The translations under genes were made by a program, and so were the position numbers. A stretch of DNA of 64,000 nt from Pseudomonas sp. NFR16 (GTDB lineage Bacteria > Pseudomonadota > Gammaproteobacteria > Pseudomonadales > Pseudomonadaceae): assembly GCF_900108875.1 (NCBI RefSeq), contig NZ_FNYJ01000001.1, forward strand, positions 1,791,387 through 1,855,386, read 5' to 3'. Under the pieces are notes generated by a model, which was not told the origin of the DNA, searched no databases, and saw nothing but the letters and a program-made list of their open reading frames with translations. Numbering within the stretch: position 1 is the stretch's first letter; each line of letters opens with the position of its first letter. Positions 45,399-55,551 of the stretch are shown piece after piece.

Positions 45399-45935
45399 TC
45401 ATTGTTTGCCCTCGTCGACCAGTCCTTGATACAGGCCTGCCAGTTTTTCGCGCCAGACCGTGTCGTCGATCACCCCGACGTGCTTGTAACGAATGATGCC
45501 CTTGCTGTCGATCAGGAAGGTTTCCGGCGCGCCGTACACCCCCAGGTTCAGACCCAGACTGCCGGCTTCATCATTGATGTTGAGCTGGTACGGGTCATGA
45601 AAATCCTGCAGCCACTTCAATGCATCGGCGTTGACGTCCTTGTAGTTGACGCCGTAGATGACCACGCCTTGCCCGGCAAGTCGGGTCAACACCGGATGCT
45701 CGACGCGGCAGGCGACGCACCAGGTGCCCCAGACGTTGACCAATGCCGGCTTGCCCAACAGGTCGGCGCGGGTCAGCGGCTTGCCCCCTTGCACGGCAGG
45801 CAAGGCGAACTCGGGGAACGGCTTGTCGATCAGCGCCGAGGGCAGCAAATCAGGCTGAAGAAACAGGCCCTTGTACAGAATGCCCGCCATGCCCAGGAAC
45901 AGCACCAGCGGGAGCAGCAACACCCAACGCTTCAT
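45399..45935 (-). CDS. ccmG: Thiol:disulfide interchange protein CcmG/DsbE
   Basis: A 178-residue membrane-anchored periplasmic thioredoxin-like protein that supplies reductant for apocytochrome thiols. An N-terminal anchor (about 4-22) is followed by the redox motif WGTWCVACRVEHP (C73, C76) and the acidic GVYGAPETFLID segment typical of DsbE. Its start overlaps the ccmF stop by four bases. Confidence 0.95.
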   Translation of the reverse strand: MKRWVLLLPLVLFLGMAGILYKGLFLQPDLLPSALIDKPFPEFALPAVQGGKPLTRADLLGKPALVNVWGTWCVACRVEHPVLTRLAGQGVVIYGVNYKDVNADALKWLQDFHDPYQLNINDEAGSLGLNLGVYGAPETFLIDSKGIIRYKHVGVIDDTVWREKLAGLYQGLVDEGKQ

Positions 45936-47905
45936 ACCGCGGCCCCCGACAGGCCCAAGGCTTCACGCACTCGGGTTCTGACCTTGACCCTGTAACGCTT
46001 GTCCAGCGCCGCCAACAGGCCGCCCAACGCGGTGATCAAGCCACCGAACCAGATCCAGCGCACGAACGGTTTGACGTGAACGCGCACCGCCCACGCGCCG
46101 TTTTCCAGCGGCTCGCCCATCGCGACGTACAGATCCCGGGTGAAACCGGCGTCGATGCCGGCCTCGGTCATCATCGAGCGCTGCACGGTGTACAGGCGTT
46201 TTTCCGGATGCAGCACGGTGATTTCCTTACCGTCTTCGAGCACACGAATGGTGCCTTCGTCAGAGGTGAAATTGGGGCCCTGAATGTGCCGGGCGCCTTC
46301 GAAGACGAAGCGATAGCCGCCCAGCTCGACGGAATCACCGGGGGCCAGACGCAAGTCGCGCTCGGCACTGTTCTGGCTCGACAGCACCACGCCCAGGGCC
46401 ACGACGGCGATGCCGATGTGCGCCAGTTGCATGCCCCAGTAGCTGCGGGTCAGCGAGCGCATGCCTTTGAGCAGACCTTTGTGGCGGGTCTTGTCGAGCA
46501 AGTCGCGCACACCGGCCAGCAACACCCACGCCGCCAGCAGGAACGTCGCGACGACGGCCCAGTGGAAATCGGCCATGGCAAAGCCTGCGACGACCGCCAG
46601 CACTGCGCTGCCGACCAGTACCGGCGCAAGCATGCTCATCAGCCACGTCACCGGCGTGTCTTTCCAGCGCACCAGTACACCCACCGCCATCACCGCCATG
46701 AGCAGGCCCATCAGCGGCACGAACAGCGCGTTGAAATACGGCGGGCCCACCGACATTTTCGCCCCGCTCAGGGCGTCCAGTACCAGCGGATAAAGCGTGC
46801 CGAGCAGAATCATCGAGGCAGCGACGACCAGCACCAGGTTGTTGCCCAGCAGCAGGGTTTCCCGCGACCACAGGCTGAAACCGACGTGGCTCTTCACCAC
46901 CGGCGCGCGAATCGCGAACAGGGTCAATGAGCCGCCCACGACCATTAACAGAAACACCAGAATGAACACGCCGCGTGCCGGATCCGACGCAAACGCATGC
47001 ACCGACGTCAGCACGCCGGAGCGCACCAGGAACGTGCCAAGCAGGCTCAAGGAAAACGCCGCGATGGCCAACAACACTGTCCAGCTTTTGAACACGCCGC
47101 GCTTTTCCGTGACCGCCAGCGAGTGAATCAGCGCGGTGCCGACCAGCCAGGGCATGAACGAGGCGTTTTCCACCGGGTCCCAGAACCACCAGCCGCCCCA
47201 GCCCAATTCGTAATACGCCCACCAGGATCCCAGGGTGATGCCAAAACCCAGAAATGCCCACGCGATGATCGTCCAGGGACGCGACCAGCGCGCCCAGGCC
47301 GCATCCAGACGCCCACCGAGCAAGGCCGCAATCGCGAAAGCGAAGGCCACCGAGAAGCCCACGTACCCCATGTACAGCATCGGTGGGTGAATGATCAGCC
47401 CCGGGTCCTGAAGCAAAGGGTTGAGGTCGCGCCCGTCCTGCGGCACCTGCGGCAGGATGCGGCTGAACGGGTTGGAGGTCAGGATCAGAAACAGCAGGAA
47501 GCCGATGCTGATCATGCCCATGACCGCCAGCACGCGGGCCAGCATGATTTGCGGCAGTTGTCGCGAGAACACCGACACCGCAAAGGTCCAGCCGCCGAGG
47601 ATCAGCGCCCACAGCAGCAAGGAGCCCTCATGCGCGCCCCAGACAGCGCTGAATTTGTAGTACCAAGGCAAGGCGCTGTTGGAGTTTTCGGCGATATAGG
47701 CCACCGAGAAATCATCGACCATGAACGAGTACGCCAGGCTGCCGAAGGCGAACAGCAAAAAGGCAAACTGCCCCCACGCTGCCGGCTGAGCCAGGCTCAT
47801 CCACAGACGATCGCCGCGCCAGGCGCCGAGCAACGGCACCACGGCCTGCACCAGGGCAAAGCACAGCGCCAGGATCATGGCCAGGTGGCCGAGTTCGGGA
47901 ATCAT
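45932..47905 (-). CDS. ccmF: Cytochrome c heme lyase subunit CcmF
   Basis: A 657-residue polytopic membrane protein with about 15 helices. The tryptophan-rich WWD motif (ELGWGGWWFWDPVENASFMPWL) and flanking histidines bind heme. It ligates heme to apocytochrome c with CcmH and CcmI. It overlaps ccmG at its 3' end and follows ccmE by three bases. Confidence 0.97.
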   Translation of the reverse strand: MIPELGHLAMILALCFALVQAVVPLLGAWRGDRLWMSLAQPAAWGQFAFLLFAFGSLAYSFMVDDFSVAYIAENSNSALPWYYKFSAVWGAHEGSLLLWALILGGWTFAVSVFSRQLPQIMLARVLAVMGMISIGFLLFLILTSNPFSRILPQVPQDGRDLNPLLQDPGLIIHPPMLYMGYVGFSVAFAFAIAALLGGRLDAAWARWSRPWTIIAWAFLGFGITLGSWWAYYELGWGGWWFWDPVENASFMPWLVGTALIHSLAVTEKRGVFKSWTVLLAIAAFSLSLLGTFLVRSGVLTSVHAFASDPARGVFILVFLLMVVGGSLTLFAIRAPVVKSHVGFSLWSRETLLLGNNLVLVVAASMILLGTLYPLVLDALSGAKMSVGPPYFNALFVPLMGLLMAVMAVGVLVRWKDTPVTWLMSMLAPVLVGSAVLAVVAGFAMADFHWAVVATFLLAAWVLLAGVRDLLDKTRHKGLLKGMRSLTRSYWGMQLAHIGIAVVALGVVLSSQNSAERDLRLAPGDSVELGGYRFVFEGARHIQGPNFTSDEGTIRVLEDGKEITVLHPEKRLYTVQRSMMTEAGIDAGFTRDLYVAMGEPLENGAWAVRVHVKPFVRWIWFGGLITALGGLLAALDKRYRVKVRTRVREALGLSGAAV

Positions 47906-47908
47906 GGC

Positions 47909-48388
47909 TTACCCCTGTTTTTCTGGCTGCGCCGCAGGCGAGGCGGATGCGCCCGGCGCCGGCTGGCCGCTGTCTTTGAGCGCCTTGGTCACTTCAGGCG
48001 GCATGTATTTCTCGTCGTGTTTGGCCAGCACTTCATCGGCCACCACTACGCCATCGGCATTGAGTTTGCCCAGCGCGACGATGCCCTGCCCTTCGCGGAA
48101 CAGGTCCGGCAGGATGCCGCGATAGGTGATGGTCACCGACTTGTTGAAATCGGTGACGACGAATGTCACGTCCAGCGAGTCCGCCGAGCGTTGCAGCGAG
48201 CCCTTCTCGACCATGCCGCCGGCGCGGATGCGCGTGTCATGCGGTGCCTCGCCGCCCGCAATCTGGGTCGGCGTATAAAACAGGTTGATGTTCTCTTGCA
48301 AAGCGCTGAGCGCCAGAGTGACCGCAATGCCGACCCCGGCGAGTATCGCCACGATGATCAACAGGCGCTTTTTCCGCAGCGGATTCAC
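47909..48388 (-). CDS. ccmE: Heme chaperone CcmE
   Basis: A 159-residue membrane-anchored OB-fold protein. It carries heme covalently on H124 in [12 protein letters not shown] (H-x3-Y motif) from CcmC to CcmF. The N-terminal anchor is at about 9-28, and a disordered Pro/Ala tail follows the motif. It begins at GTG overlapping the ccmD stop by four bases, behind GGGAGAG. Confidence 0.95.
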   Translation of the reverse strand: MNPLRKKRLLIIVAILAGVGIAVTLALSALQENINLFYTPTQIAGGEAPHDTRIRAGGMVEKGSLQRSADSLDVTFVVTDFNKSVTITYRGILPDLFREGQGIVALGKLNADGVVVADEVLAKHDEKYMPPEVTKALKDSGQPAPGASASPAAQPEKQG

Positions 48389-48561
48389 GTATTGCTCTCC
48401 CGGCGCAAACGACGCGCCTCTTGTTGCAGGTAACGCCGACGCGCCAACAGCGGTGACAGAACGTTGATGACCAGCACCGCCATGCAGATGCCGTAAGCGG
48501 TCCAGACGAACAGCCCATGTTTGCCCATGGCCAGAAAGTCGCCAAAAGACGCAAAGCTCAT
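48385..48561 (-). CDS. ccmD: Heme exporter protein CcmD
   Basis: A 58-residue protein with one membrane helix (about 18-40, [19 protein letters not shown]) and a basic C-terminal tail ([16 protein letters not shown]). This is the normal make-up of CcmD, which releases holo-CcmE from the CcmABC complex. It overlaps both ccmC and ccmE by four bases. Confidence 0.92.
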   Translation of the reverse strand: MSFASFGDFLAMGKHGLFVWTAYGICMAVLVINVLSPLLARRRYLQQEARRLRRESNT

Positions 48562-49361
48562 CGCACGCCTCCACGGCCTGGCGCACGCCCCAGGCTCTTC
48601 AAGACTTCGTCCTTGACCCAACTGGCGCGAGACTCGCGCTTGAGAACCTCCAGGCGCATCCGCAGCAGCAGGACGGCGCCGAAGAAGCAATAAAAGCCCA
48701 GCGCGGTGAACAGCAACGGCAGCCACATTTCAGCGGGCATGGCCGGTTTTTCGGTGAGGCTGAACGTTGCGCCCTGATGCAGCGTGTTCCACCACTGGAC
48801 CGAGTATTTGATGATCGGGATATTGATGACGCCGACAATCGCCAACACCGCACAGGCCTTCGCGGCGCTGTCGCGATTGGTGATGGCGTTACCCAGGGCG
48901 ATCAACCCGAAGTACAGAAACAGCAGGATCAGCATTGAGGTCAGCCTTGCGTCCCACACCCACCATGAACCCCATGTGGGCTTGCCCCAGATCGCACCCG
49001 TGACCAGCGCCACGGCAGTCATCCACGCGCCGATGGGCGCAGCGCATTGCAGGGCGACATCGGCCATCTTCATCTTCCAGACCAGCCCGACGACGCCGCA
49101 GACGGCCAGCATCACGTAGCAGGACTGAGCCAGCATCGCCGACGGAACATGGATGTAGATGATGCGGAAACTGTTGCCTTGCTGGTAATCCGGCGGGGCG
49201 AACGCCAGGCCCCAGACCACGCCGATGCCGATCAGCAACGCGGCGGCGATGCTCAACCATGGCAACAGACGACCGCTGATGCCGTAGAACCATTTCGGCG
49301 ATCCAAGTTTGTGGAACCAGGCCCAACTCATGCCGCTTTTAGCCTTGGCGCTTGTGTTCAT
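48558..49361 (-). CDS. ccmC: Heme exporter/chaperone loader CcmC
   Basis: A 267-residue protein with six membrane helices and the WWD domain [20 protein letters not shown]. It presents heme to CcmE. The ATG at 49361 is supported by AAGG seven bases upstream; the GTG one codon earlier is less likely. Confidence 0.96.
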   Translation of the reverse strand: MNTSAKAKSGMSWAWFHKLGSPKWFYGISGRLLPWLSIAAALLIGIGVVWGLAFAPPDYQQGNSFRIIYIHVPSAMLAQSCYVMLAVCGVVGLVWKMKMADVALQCAAPIGAWMTAVALVTGAIWGKPTWGSWWVWDARLTSMLILLFLYFGLIALGNAITNRDSAAKACAVLAIVGVINIPIIKYSVQWWNTLHQGATFSLTEKPAMPAEMWLPLLFTALGFYCFFGAVLLLRMRLEVLKRESRASWVKDEVLKSLGRAPGRGGVR

Positions 49362-49462
49362 CACGCTGCCTTTTCATCACGGTGTGCTTTATGACCAGGC
49401 GCTTCTTATCACTGAAGCGTCCAGGGCCGACCTCGAAAAACTGTCCGAACGGTCAAGCCCGA

Positions 49463-50134
49463 TTATTCGCCAACGCTGATTTTCAGGCCAGCAGCTATTG
49501 CAAAAGGTGTAAGGGTTACCGCCAGAGCCGTCAGGCTGCCAAGCCAAAGCAGATAGCCGGTCGCAGGCATGCCCTCAAGTGCAGCCTGAAGGGCGCCGCT
49601 GCCCAGAATCAGCACCGGGATGTACAGCGGCAGAATCAACAACGCCAGCAGCAGACCGCCGCGTTTGAGTCCCACTGTCAGCGCTGCGCCGACGGCGCCC
49701 AGCAGACTGAGCACCGGCGTGCCCAGCAGCAGTGACAGCAACAGCACCGGCAGACACGCGCTCGGCAGACCCAGCATCAACGCGAGCACCGGTGCCAGCA
49801 ACACCAGTGCAAGCCCGGAGAACGCCCAGTGCGCCAGCACTTTGGCCAGCACCAGCAAGGACAAAGGGTGCGACGAAAGCACCCACTGTTCAAGTGAACC
49901 ATCTTCAAAATCACTGCGAAACAGCCCGTCCAGTGACAACAGGACCGACAACAGCGCGGCGACCCAGACCAGACCCGGCGACAGGCGCTGCAGCAGTTGC
50001 GTTTCAGGGCCCACCGCCAAAGGGAACAGCGCGATGACGATGGCGAAGAATACCAGTGGATTGAGAAGCTCGGCCGGGCGCCGGAACAGCAAGCGGGCCT
50101 CGCGGGCGATCAGCCGTGTGAACACATGACTCAT
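49463..50134 (-). CDS. ccmB: Heme exporter membrane protein CcmB
   Basis: A 223-residue ABC-type membrane subunit with six helices that pairs with CcmA. Conserved parts are [22 protein letters not shown] at the N-terminus, [21 protein letters not shown] and [14 protein letters not shown]. The start is placed at MSHVFTRL because this ATG overlaps the ccmA stop (ATGA). A 101-base gap follows before ccmC. Confidence 0.95.
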   Translation of the reverse strand: MSHVFTRLIAREARLLFRRPAELLNPLVFFAIVIALFPLAVGPETQLLQRLSPGLVWVAALLSVLLSLDGLFRSDFEDGSLEQWVLSSHPLSLLVLAKVLAHWAFSGLALVLLAPVLALMLGLPSACLPVLLLSLLLGTPVLSLLGAVGAALTVGLKRGGLLLALLILPLYIPVLILGSGALQAALEGMPATGYLLWLGSLTALAVTLTPFAIAAGLKISVGE

Positions 50135-50766
50135 ACGGCCCATTGCCCCAGGTCCAGATCCCGATAACCGGCCGGCTTGCGGGTCAGCGTATGGTGGGTG
50201 GTCAGCACCACGGCCCCGCCCTTCTCGCAGTGCCCGGCCAGATGTTCCTCAAGCTGGGAGACCCCTTGCTTGTCCAGCGCGGTGAACGGCTCGTCGAGCA
50301 TCCACAATCCGGGGCCCGGCAGATAGAGCCGCGCCAGCGCCACGCGGCGACGCTGACCGGCTGACAGCGTGTGGCACGGCACGTCTTCGAATCCTCGCAG
50401 TCCAACCGCTTCGAGCGCCCGCCAGATGTCGTCGGTGTCGACCGCGCGGTGCAGGGCGCAGAGCCAGAGGAGGTTCTCGACCGGTGTCAGCAGGTCTTTG
50501 ATGCCTGCGGCGTGACCGATCCACAGCAGGTTGCGTGTCAGTTCGCCGCGTTGCTCGCCAAGGGGCCTGCCATCGAGCAGAACCTCGCCGGCAGTAGGCG
50601 GCATCAGGCCGCACAGCAGGCGCAACAGGCTGGTCTTGCCGCTGCCGTTCGGGCCGCTGACCTGCACCATGTCACCCGCTGTCAGGCGCAGCTCGAGATG
50701 CTCGAACAGCAGCCGCCAGTCTCGCTCGCAGGCAAGCGCCACGGCTTCTAAAACGGGGATCGACAT
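50131..50766 (-). CDS. ccmA: Cytochrome c maturation ATPase CcmA
   Basis: A 211-residue ABC ATPase: Walker A GPNGSGKT at 38-45, signature [14 protein letters not shown], Walker [13 protein letters not shown] and the switch histidine in VVLTTHH. It powers release of heme-loaded CcmE. The start MSIPVLEA follows AAGAAGG; the in-frame upstream extension is ignored. It is the first gene of the ccm cluster, with its promoter in the 181-base gap shared with the divergent fliK-like gene. Confidence 0.95.
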   Translation of the reverse strand: MSIPVLEAVALACERDWRLLFEHLELRLTAGDMVQVSGPNGSGKTSLLRLLCGLMPPTAGEVLLDGRPLGEQRGELTRNLLWIGHAAGIKDLLTPVENLLWLCALHRAVDTDDIWRALEAVGLRGFEDVPCHTLSAGQRRRVALARLYLPGPGLWMLDEPFTALDKQGVSQLEEHLAGHCEKGGAVVLTTHHTLTRKPAGYRDLDLGQWAV

Positions 50767-50947
50767 GTGGACCTTCTTTTCGGATAGCAGGTGTGCACGG
50801 CGGTTCAAGTCAGGGTCGCGGCGGCCGTTATACTGATGCAGCTTAACGGTAGCCCGCCGATGACGTCGGCGCGGGATTATACATGTCAGGAACGCTGACG
50901 CCGCCTGACCAGGCCACCAGAGCGCAAATTTATCGAGTCAGGATCCG

Positions 50948-52576
50948 ATGACAGGCGACATACCCCATCTCTCTCCAGTAGCGGCCGCCACGGCCTTGTT
51001 GCGCGCGGGCGTTCCGGCCGGCGAAGTGCTCAAGCTGATGGAGCCGCGCGAAGGCCTGCTGAATTCGGGACAGGTCGCCAACGCCGAGGTGGTGAGCCTC
51101 AAGCAGCAGGGTCAGGACTTCCAGTTGCTGCTCAAGCTGACGATGGACAACGGACGGCAGACCACCCTCCCGGTCAGCAGCTCATTACCGTTGACGCCGG
51201 GCACCAACGTCAATGTCGCCCAAGGCTCGGCCGACACGCTGACCATCAGCGTGCAGGACCTGCAGAAAGCCGTCAGCAACAGCCTGACGAGCATCGACAC
51301 CCGTCAGCTGCCGGCCGGCACGTTGCTGCAAGGCAAGGTGCTGACCACGCAAGTGGCCGCGCAGAACGTCGCACAACTGACCGGCCAGACGTCTGCTGGC
51401 GGCGCTGCGCAGCCAGCCGGTTATCGTTCCATCGTCATGCTGCTGAACACCGCGCTGGCTGGCAGCAGCCTGACCATCGACAGCCCGCAGCCGTTGCGCG
51501 TCGGCAGCCTGCTTAGCGCTCAGGTACAGAGCAGTCAGGCGCTCAATTTCGTAGCGCTGCCCAACCGCCTCGATGAACTGGCGCTGGCGCAGCAACTGTC
51601 GACACAGCAAAGCCGTCAGGGATCGCTGCAAAGTCTGCTGACCGCGCTGCAAAATCTGCCGCCGCCGGCCAGTGGCGGAGCCGACAACCTCACACCGTCG
51701 CTGCGTGCGAGCATCGAGCAACTGCTGGCTGACTTGCCCGATCTGACGCAGATGACCAGCGCCAAGGGCGTCGCCCAGGCCTTGAGCGCCAGCGGGCTTT
51801 TCATGGAGTCGCGGTTGCTCGCGGGGATGAACCCGACGCTGGTGCCGGACATGAAGGCCAACCTGCTGAGGCTGATCACCCAGATCCTTCCCGGCCTGCC
51901 GAACAACGCCAGCTATGACGCCGCTGCCGCCGCGAATACCTTGGCGCGCGCCATGCCCAGCGTCATCCGCAATGCGTTGGGCACCCTTGGCCTGGTCGCC
52001 GCCCCGAGTCAGCCGACCAATTTCCCGCTGCCGGCGCGTACGCTGGGCAGCCCGCAGGACAAGGACGATCTGGAAACGCTGTTGAAACTGGCGGCCGGCG
52101 CCATTTCGCGTCTGCAGAGCCATCAACTGGGCGGGCTTGAGCAGACGCGCACCCATGCCGATGGTACGCAGGTGACGACCTGGCAGCTGGAAATCCCGAT
52201 GCGCAATGCCCATGACATCGTGCCGCTGCAAGTCAAGGTCCAGCGCGAGGAAAAACCTGAAACCGACGACCACGCACAGGGCGCCCATGCCGAGCAGCGC
52301 GAGAAGGAAAAACTGTGGCGGGTCGAACTGGCATTCGATCTCGAACCGCTCGGCCCGCTGCAAGTGCAGGCGCAGCTGATCGCAGGGAATATCGCCAGTC
52401 AGTTGTGGGCCGAACGCGAAGGCAGCGCCGAGCTGATCGCCGGTGAGCTGGACAACCTGCGCGCACGCCTGGTGGCGTGCGGCCTGAACGTCAAGGAACT
52501 GGAATGCAACCGCGGCACCCCGCCGCAGGGACCGCGAACGGTGCTGGAACAACGCTGGATCGACGAGAACGCCTGA
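50948..52576 (+). CDS. FliK-like protein with C-terminal flagellar hook-length domain
   Basis: A 542-residue protein. The first 350 residues are Ala/Gln/Ser/Leu-rich and probably extended. The C-terminal part (about 400-530; VELAFDLEPLGPLQVQAQLI ... LIAGELDNLRARLVACGLNVKELEC) matches the FliK hook-length control domain that switches export specificity through FlhB. It lies at the chemotaxis locus and its stop overlaps a gene for an FlhB C-terminal homologue, so the two likely act on the flagellar export gate. In Pseudomonas the main fliK is elsewhere, so this is a second, divergent copy. Confidence 0.85.
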   Translation: MTGDIPHLSPVAAATALLRAGVPAGEVLKLMEPREGLLNSGQVANAEVVSLKQQGQDFQLLLKLTMDNGRQTTLPVSSSLPLTPGTNVNVAQGSADTLTISVQDLQKAVSNSLTSIDTRQLPAGTLLQGKVLTTQVAAQNVAQLTGQTSAGGAAQPAGYRSIVMLLNTALAGSSLTIDSPQPLRVGSLLSAQVQSSQALNFVALPNRLDELALAQQLSTQQSRQGSLQSLLTALQNLPPPASGGADNLTPSLRASIEQLLADLPDLTQMTSAKGVAQALSASGLFMESRLLAGMNPTLVPDMKANLLRLITQILPGLPNNASYDAAAAANTLARAMPSVIRNALGTLGLVAAPSQPTNFPLPARTLGSPQDKDDLETLLKLAAGAISRLQSHQLGGLEQTRTHADGTQVTTWQLEIPMRNAHDIVPLQVKVQREEKPETDDHAQGAHAEQREKEKLWRVELAFDLEPLGPLQVQAQLIAGNIASQLWAEREGSAELIAGELDNLRARLVACGLNVKELECNRGTPPQGPRTVLEQRWIDENA

Positions 52577-52902
52577 TGAGCACACCCGAACACACCCCGC
52601 GTCAGGCCATCGCGCTCAGTTACGACGGTCAGCAAGCACCGACCCTGACCGCCAAGGGCGACGACACGCTGGCGGAAGCGATTCTGGCCATTGCGCGGGA
52701 GTACAAAGTCCCGATCTACGAAAACGCCGAACTGGTAAAAATGCTCGCGCGCCTTGAGCTGGGCGACAGCATTCCGCAAGAGCTGTACCTGACGATTGCG
52801 GAAATCATCGCGTTCGCCTGGCACCTGAAGGGCAAATTCCCCACAGGCTTCGACCCGAATCCGCCGCCAGTGGAAAGAGACATCACCCCCGGGCGGAACT
52901 GA
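52576..52902 (+). CDS. FlhB C-terminal-domain homologue (FlhX-like)
   Basis: A 108-residue cytoplasmic protein that resembles only the C-terminal domain of the export switch protein FlhB: PRQAIALSYDGQQAPTLTAKGDD, then ILAIAREYKVPIYENAELVKML and IPQELYLTIAEIIAFAWHL. The autocleaved NPTH motif of FlhB is absent, and the protein starts where the cleaved fragment would continue, so it may mimic the already-switched state. Its ATG overlaps the stop of the FliK-like gene (TGATG), implying coupled expression. Confidence 0.88.
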   Translation: MSTPEHTPRQAIALSYDGQQAPTLTAKGDDTLAEAILAIAREYKVPIYENAELVKMLARLELGDSIPQELYLTIAEIIAFAWHLKGKFPTGFDPNPPPVERDITPGRN

Positions 52903-53514
52903 CCCGCCATCGCCTGCAAATGCTCCTGCCAGCGGTCACCGGCTTTTTCGTAAATAGATTCGGGCCTACGGGGGACTTGTGGCGATGGCAGGTTGCGAGC
53001 CGAGCACAACATCCGTGGGAGCGAGCCTGCTCGCGAAGGCTTGATGCACTACCGGTAGGAGCGTGGCTTGTCCCGCGATCGGCGACGCAGTCGTCGTAAA
53101 ACCTGGCCATGCAGTCTGCTTGACATACCGCGTCATCCGATTCCGCTGCCGCTGCGCGCCAGATCGCGGGCAAGCGCGCTCCTACAAAAAGGCTACGCGG
53201 CGCTGACTGGTATCGAGCCAAGTCACAAACCTGTGGCGCATCCTCGCGAAGGCCGATTTCCAGACGCTACCTTTCGACCGCATGCGCCGGCCTCTTCCCG
53301 ACTGAAGCCGGTCCTGCAGCCGCTGCCTCTCCAACGGATGCACCGCCCTCTTCCCGGCTAAAGCCGGTCCTAGAGACTCTGCAAGCTTTCCGTAGGACCG
53401 GCTTTAGCCGGGAAGCCGTCCGGTGTGACACCGTCGATCGAAGGGGCTTTAACGGCAGTTGACTGACTCCCACCGCGAAGCAGGATCAGAGGGCGGCAGG
53501 TGATGCCGCCCTCT
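52903..53514. repeat. 612-base gene-free stretch filled with several REP families
   Basis: It contains a GTGGGAGCGAGCCTGCTCGCG unit (53010-53034), a full GTAGGAGCGTGGCTTGTCCC block (53055-53186), and at least three TTCCCGGCTAAAGCCGGTCC units in both orientations (53288-53418). The last two are inverted around a short spacer and can form a large cruciform. No gene is supported. It separates the convergent flhX-like and DUF2802 genes. Confidence 0.85.
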
Positions 53515-53910
53515 TCAGTTATGCCCGTGCAGCTTGCTCATCAACTGTGCTTCGGCCTGGGTCAGTCCGCACGACTGCGTGAGCTCGTCGACGCTGGCGC
53601 CCATGCTGACCAGGCGTGCGGCCTGGGCGAAGGACAGTGTGGAAGGGTCGCGCTGCTCCAGCGCGGTGATCTTGTCCGGCAGCGGCGAGACGATGGAGCG
53701 CAGCTCATGCAGGTCTTCGCCCATTTTCACCGTGCCGCCCTGATAATGCTCAAGGCGACGGGCCAGTTCGCGAATGCGCTGGTCACGCAGCGAGTCCGCT
53801 TCAAGCTGCTGCGTGGCCAGTGTGCGCTGGCGCTTGGTGTGGAGCATGAACATCGCAACGCTCGCGACCCACAACACCGCCAGGAAAATTACCGCAACCT
53901 CAAGAATCAA
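53515..53910 (-). CDS. DUF2802 membrane-anchored protein
   Basis: A 131-residue protein with an N-terminal membrane helix (about 3-22), a coiled coil (about 28-90; RTLATQQLEADSLRDQRIRELARRLEH) and a small C-terminal helical domain (LSFAQAARLVSMGASVDELTQSCGLTQAEAQLMSKLHG) that looks like a helix-turn-helix fold. DUF2802 genes regularly close the Pseudomonas polar chemotaxis operon. Translation appears to start at TTG right after the cheW stop, with GGAG ten bases upstream. Confidence 0.82.
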   Translation of the reverse strand: MILEVAVIFLAVLWVASVAMFMLHTKRQRTLATQQLEADSLRDQRIRELARRLEHYQGGTVKMGEDLHELRSIVSPLPDKITALEQRDPSTLSFAQAARLVSMGASVDELTQSCGLTQAEAQLMSKLHGHN

Positions 53911-54390
53911 TCAGATGTTCTCCAGCTCGGACCACTCTTCCTCGGACATCATCTTGTCCAGTTCCACGAGGATCAGCAGTTCGCCGTTCTTGTTGCAGAC
54001 GCCCTGGATGAACTTGGCGGACTCGTCGTTGCCGACGTTCGGCGCCGTTTCCACTTCCGACTGACGCAGATAAACCACTTCAGCCACGCTGTCGACCAGG
54101 ATCCCGACCACTTGCTTATCGGCCTCGATGATCACGATACGCGTGTTGTCGCTGACTTCAACCGGTGGCAGACCAAAGCGCTGACGGGTGTCGATGACCG
54201 TGACGACATTACCGCGCAGGTTGATGATGCCCAGCACGTAGCTTGGCGCGCCCGGGACCGGAGCGATCTCGGTGTAGCGCAGCACTTCCTGAACCTGCAT
54301 CACGTTGATGCCATACGACTCGTTGTCCAGGCGGAAGGTGACCCATTGCAGAATCGGATCTTCGGAACCCTGTGCTGACGACTTCTTCAT
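53911..54390 (-). CDS. cheW: Chemotaxis coupling protein CheW
   Basis: A 159-residue CheW-fold adaptor linking chemoreceptors to CheA. Typical stretches are WVTFRLDNESYGINVMQVQEVLRY, YVLGIINLRGNVVTVIDTRQRFGL and VGILVDSVAEVVYL. It follows parP in the operon and directly precedes the DUF2802 gene. Confidence 0.96.
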   Translation of the reverse strand: MKKSSAQGSEDPILQWVTFRLDNESYGINVMQVQEVLRYTEIAPVPGAPSYVLGIINLRGNVVTVIDTRQRFGLPPVEVSDNTRIVIIEADKQVVGILVDSVAEVVYLRQSEVETAPNVGNDESAKFIQGVCNKNGELLILVELDKMMSEEEWSELENI

Positions 54391-54462
54391 ACCCCTAACC
54401 CCTTGCGTGTTGTGCTGTAAGGACGACGCGATCAGCGCCGGCCTGTGTGTAGTTGAAGCTGT

Positions 54463-55437
54463 TTATTTGCGTGATTGCATCTGCCTGACCGCGCCGCTGG
54501 CAATCAGCTCGGCCAGTTCGGAAACGTCCAGCAGCGCACACATGTGCTCGATCACCGTCCCGGCAAGCCAGGGCCGCTGACCGCGTTGAGTGCGCCATTT
54601 GATTTCGTTCGGGTCCAGGCGCAGCGAACGGCTGACCTGATGCACCGCCAGTCCCCACTCATAGCCCTGCACCGAAATCACGTATTGCAGGCCCTGCCGG
54701 AAGTCGTCGCGATACCGGTCCGGCATGATCCAGCGCGCGGTGTCCAGCACCTTGAGGTTGCCGGCCTGGCTGGGCAGGATGCCGAGAAACCAGTCCGGCT
54801 GACCGAAGAGCGGCGTCAGGTCATGTCCGGCCAACGGGTAGATCGAACCCAGGCACACCAGCGGCACCGCAAGCGTCAGGCCGGCGACATCGAACAGCAG
54901 GCATTCGAACGGCTCATCCGCCCATGCCGGACGCTCGTCCGAGGTCGGCGGCGGGGTCGGCGTGCGCTGCGCAGGCAGGTGCACATCGGCTACCGGCTCT
55001 ACCAACGCCACCACAGATTCGGCGACCACAGCTTCAGGCAATGGCGCCCCAACCTCGGGCGCTTCAATCACCGGCGGCGCGATCACCGGCGGCAACAAGA
55101 CCGGTTTTTCCAGCACGCGAGCGGCGACCGGTTCAGCCACGACCGCAGGACGGCTCACAGGCGCTGCGACAGCCGGTGATTCGTGGGGTGTAAACGCCAG
55201 CGATACCGGGGCCGGACGCGACATCGACGGCTGAACCACCGGCGCAGCAGCCTTCACCGCCTCGGCGACAGCCGTGCGCATGCGTTCATCGTGGGCCTGC
55301 TCCTCGAGCACGGCCGCTTGAAACTCATCGATGCTCTCGACGACCTGCAATTCCTCGGTCGCGTCCTGAAGCAACGCGTCGAGGTAATTCTGCAGCGCCA
55401 GTTGTGGTCGTGATGCGATGTCCAGAGGGCGGTTCAT
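54463..55437 (-). CDS. parP: CheW-like array-positioning protein ParP
   Basis: A 324-residue protein with a helical N-terminus (about 1-60), a long Pro/Ala/Val-rich linker (about 65-170) and a C-terminal CheW-like domain (about 175-315; FECLLFDVAGLTLAVPLVCLGSIYPL). Its place between parC and cheW matches ParP, which integrates into chemoreceptor arrays and connects them to the polar ParC protein, as known from Vibrio and P. aeruginosa. Confidence 0.85.
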   Translation of the reverse strand: MNRPLDIASRPQLALQNYLDALLQDATEELQVVESIDEFQAAVLEEQAHDERMRTAVAEAVKAAAPVVQPSMSRPAPVSLAFTPHESPAVAAPVSRPAVVAEPVAARVLEKPVLLPPVIAPPVIEAPEVGAPLPEAVVAESVVALVEPVADVHLPAQRTPTPPPTSDERPAWADEPFECLLFDVAGLTLAVPLVCLGSIYPLAGHDLTPLFGQPDWFLGILPSQAGNLKVLDTARWIMPDRYRDDFRQGLQYVISVQGYEWGLAVHQVSRSLRLDPNEIKWRTQRGQRPWLAGTVIEHMCALLDVSELAELIASGAVRQMQSRK

Positions 55438-55551
55438 ACGGGAGCCCGAAAATAAGTGATGCGATTACCGCCTGAACCAGATATCGGCTGCAGGGTCAGC
55501 CGACTTGAGCGCGCAGGCGCTTTGCTCGGGAATATACGATCAGCGGACACC

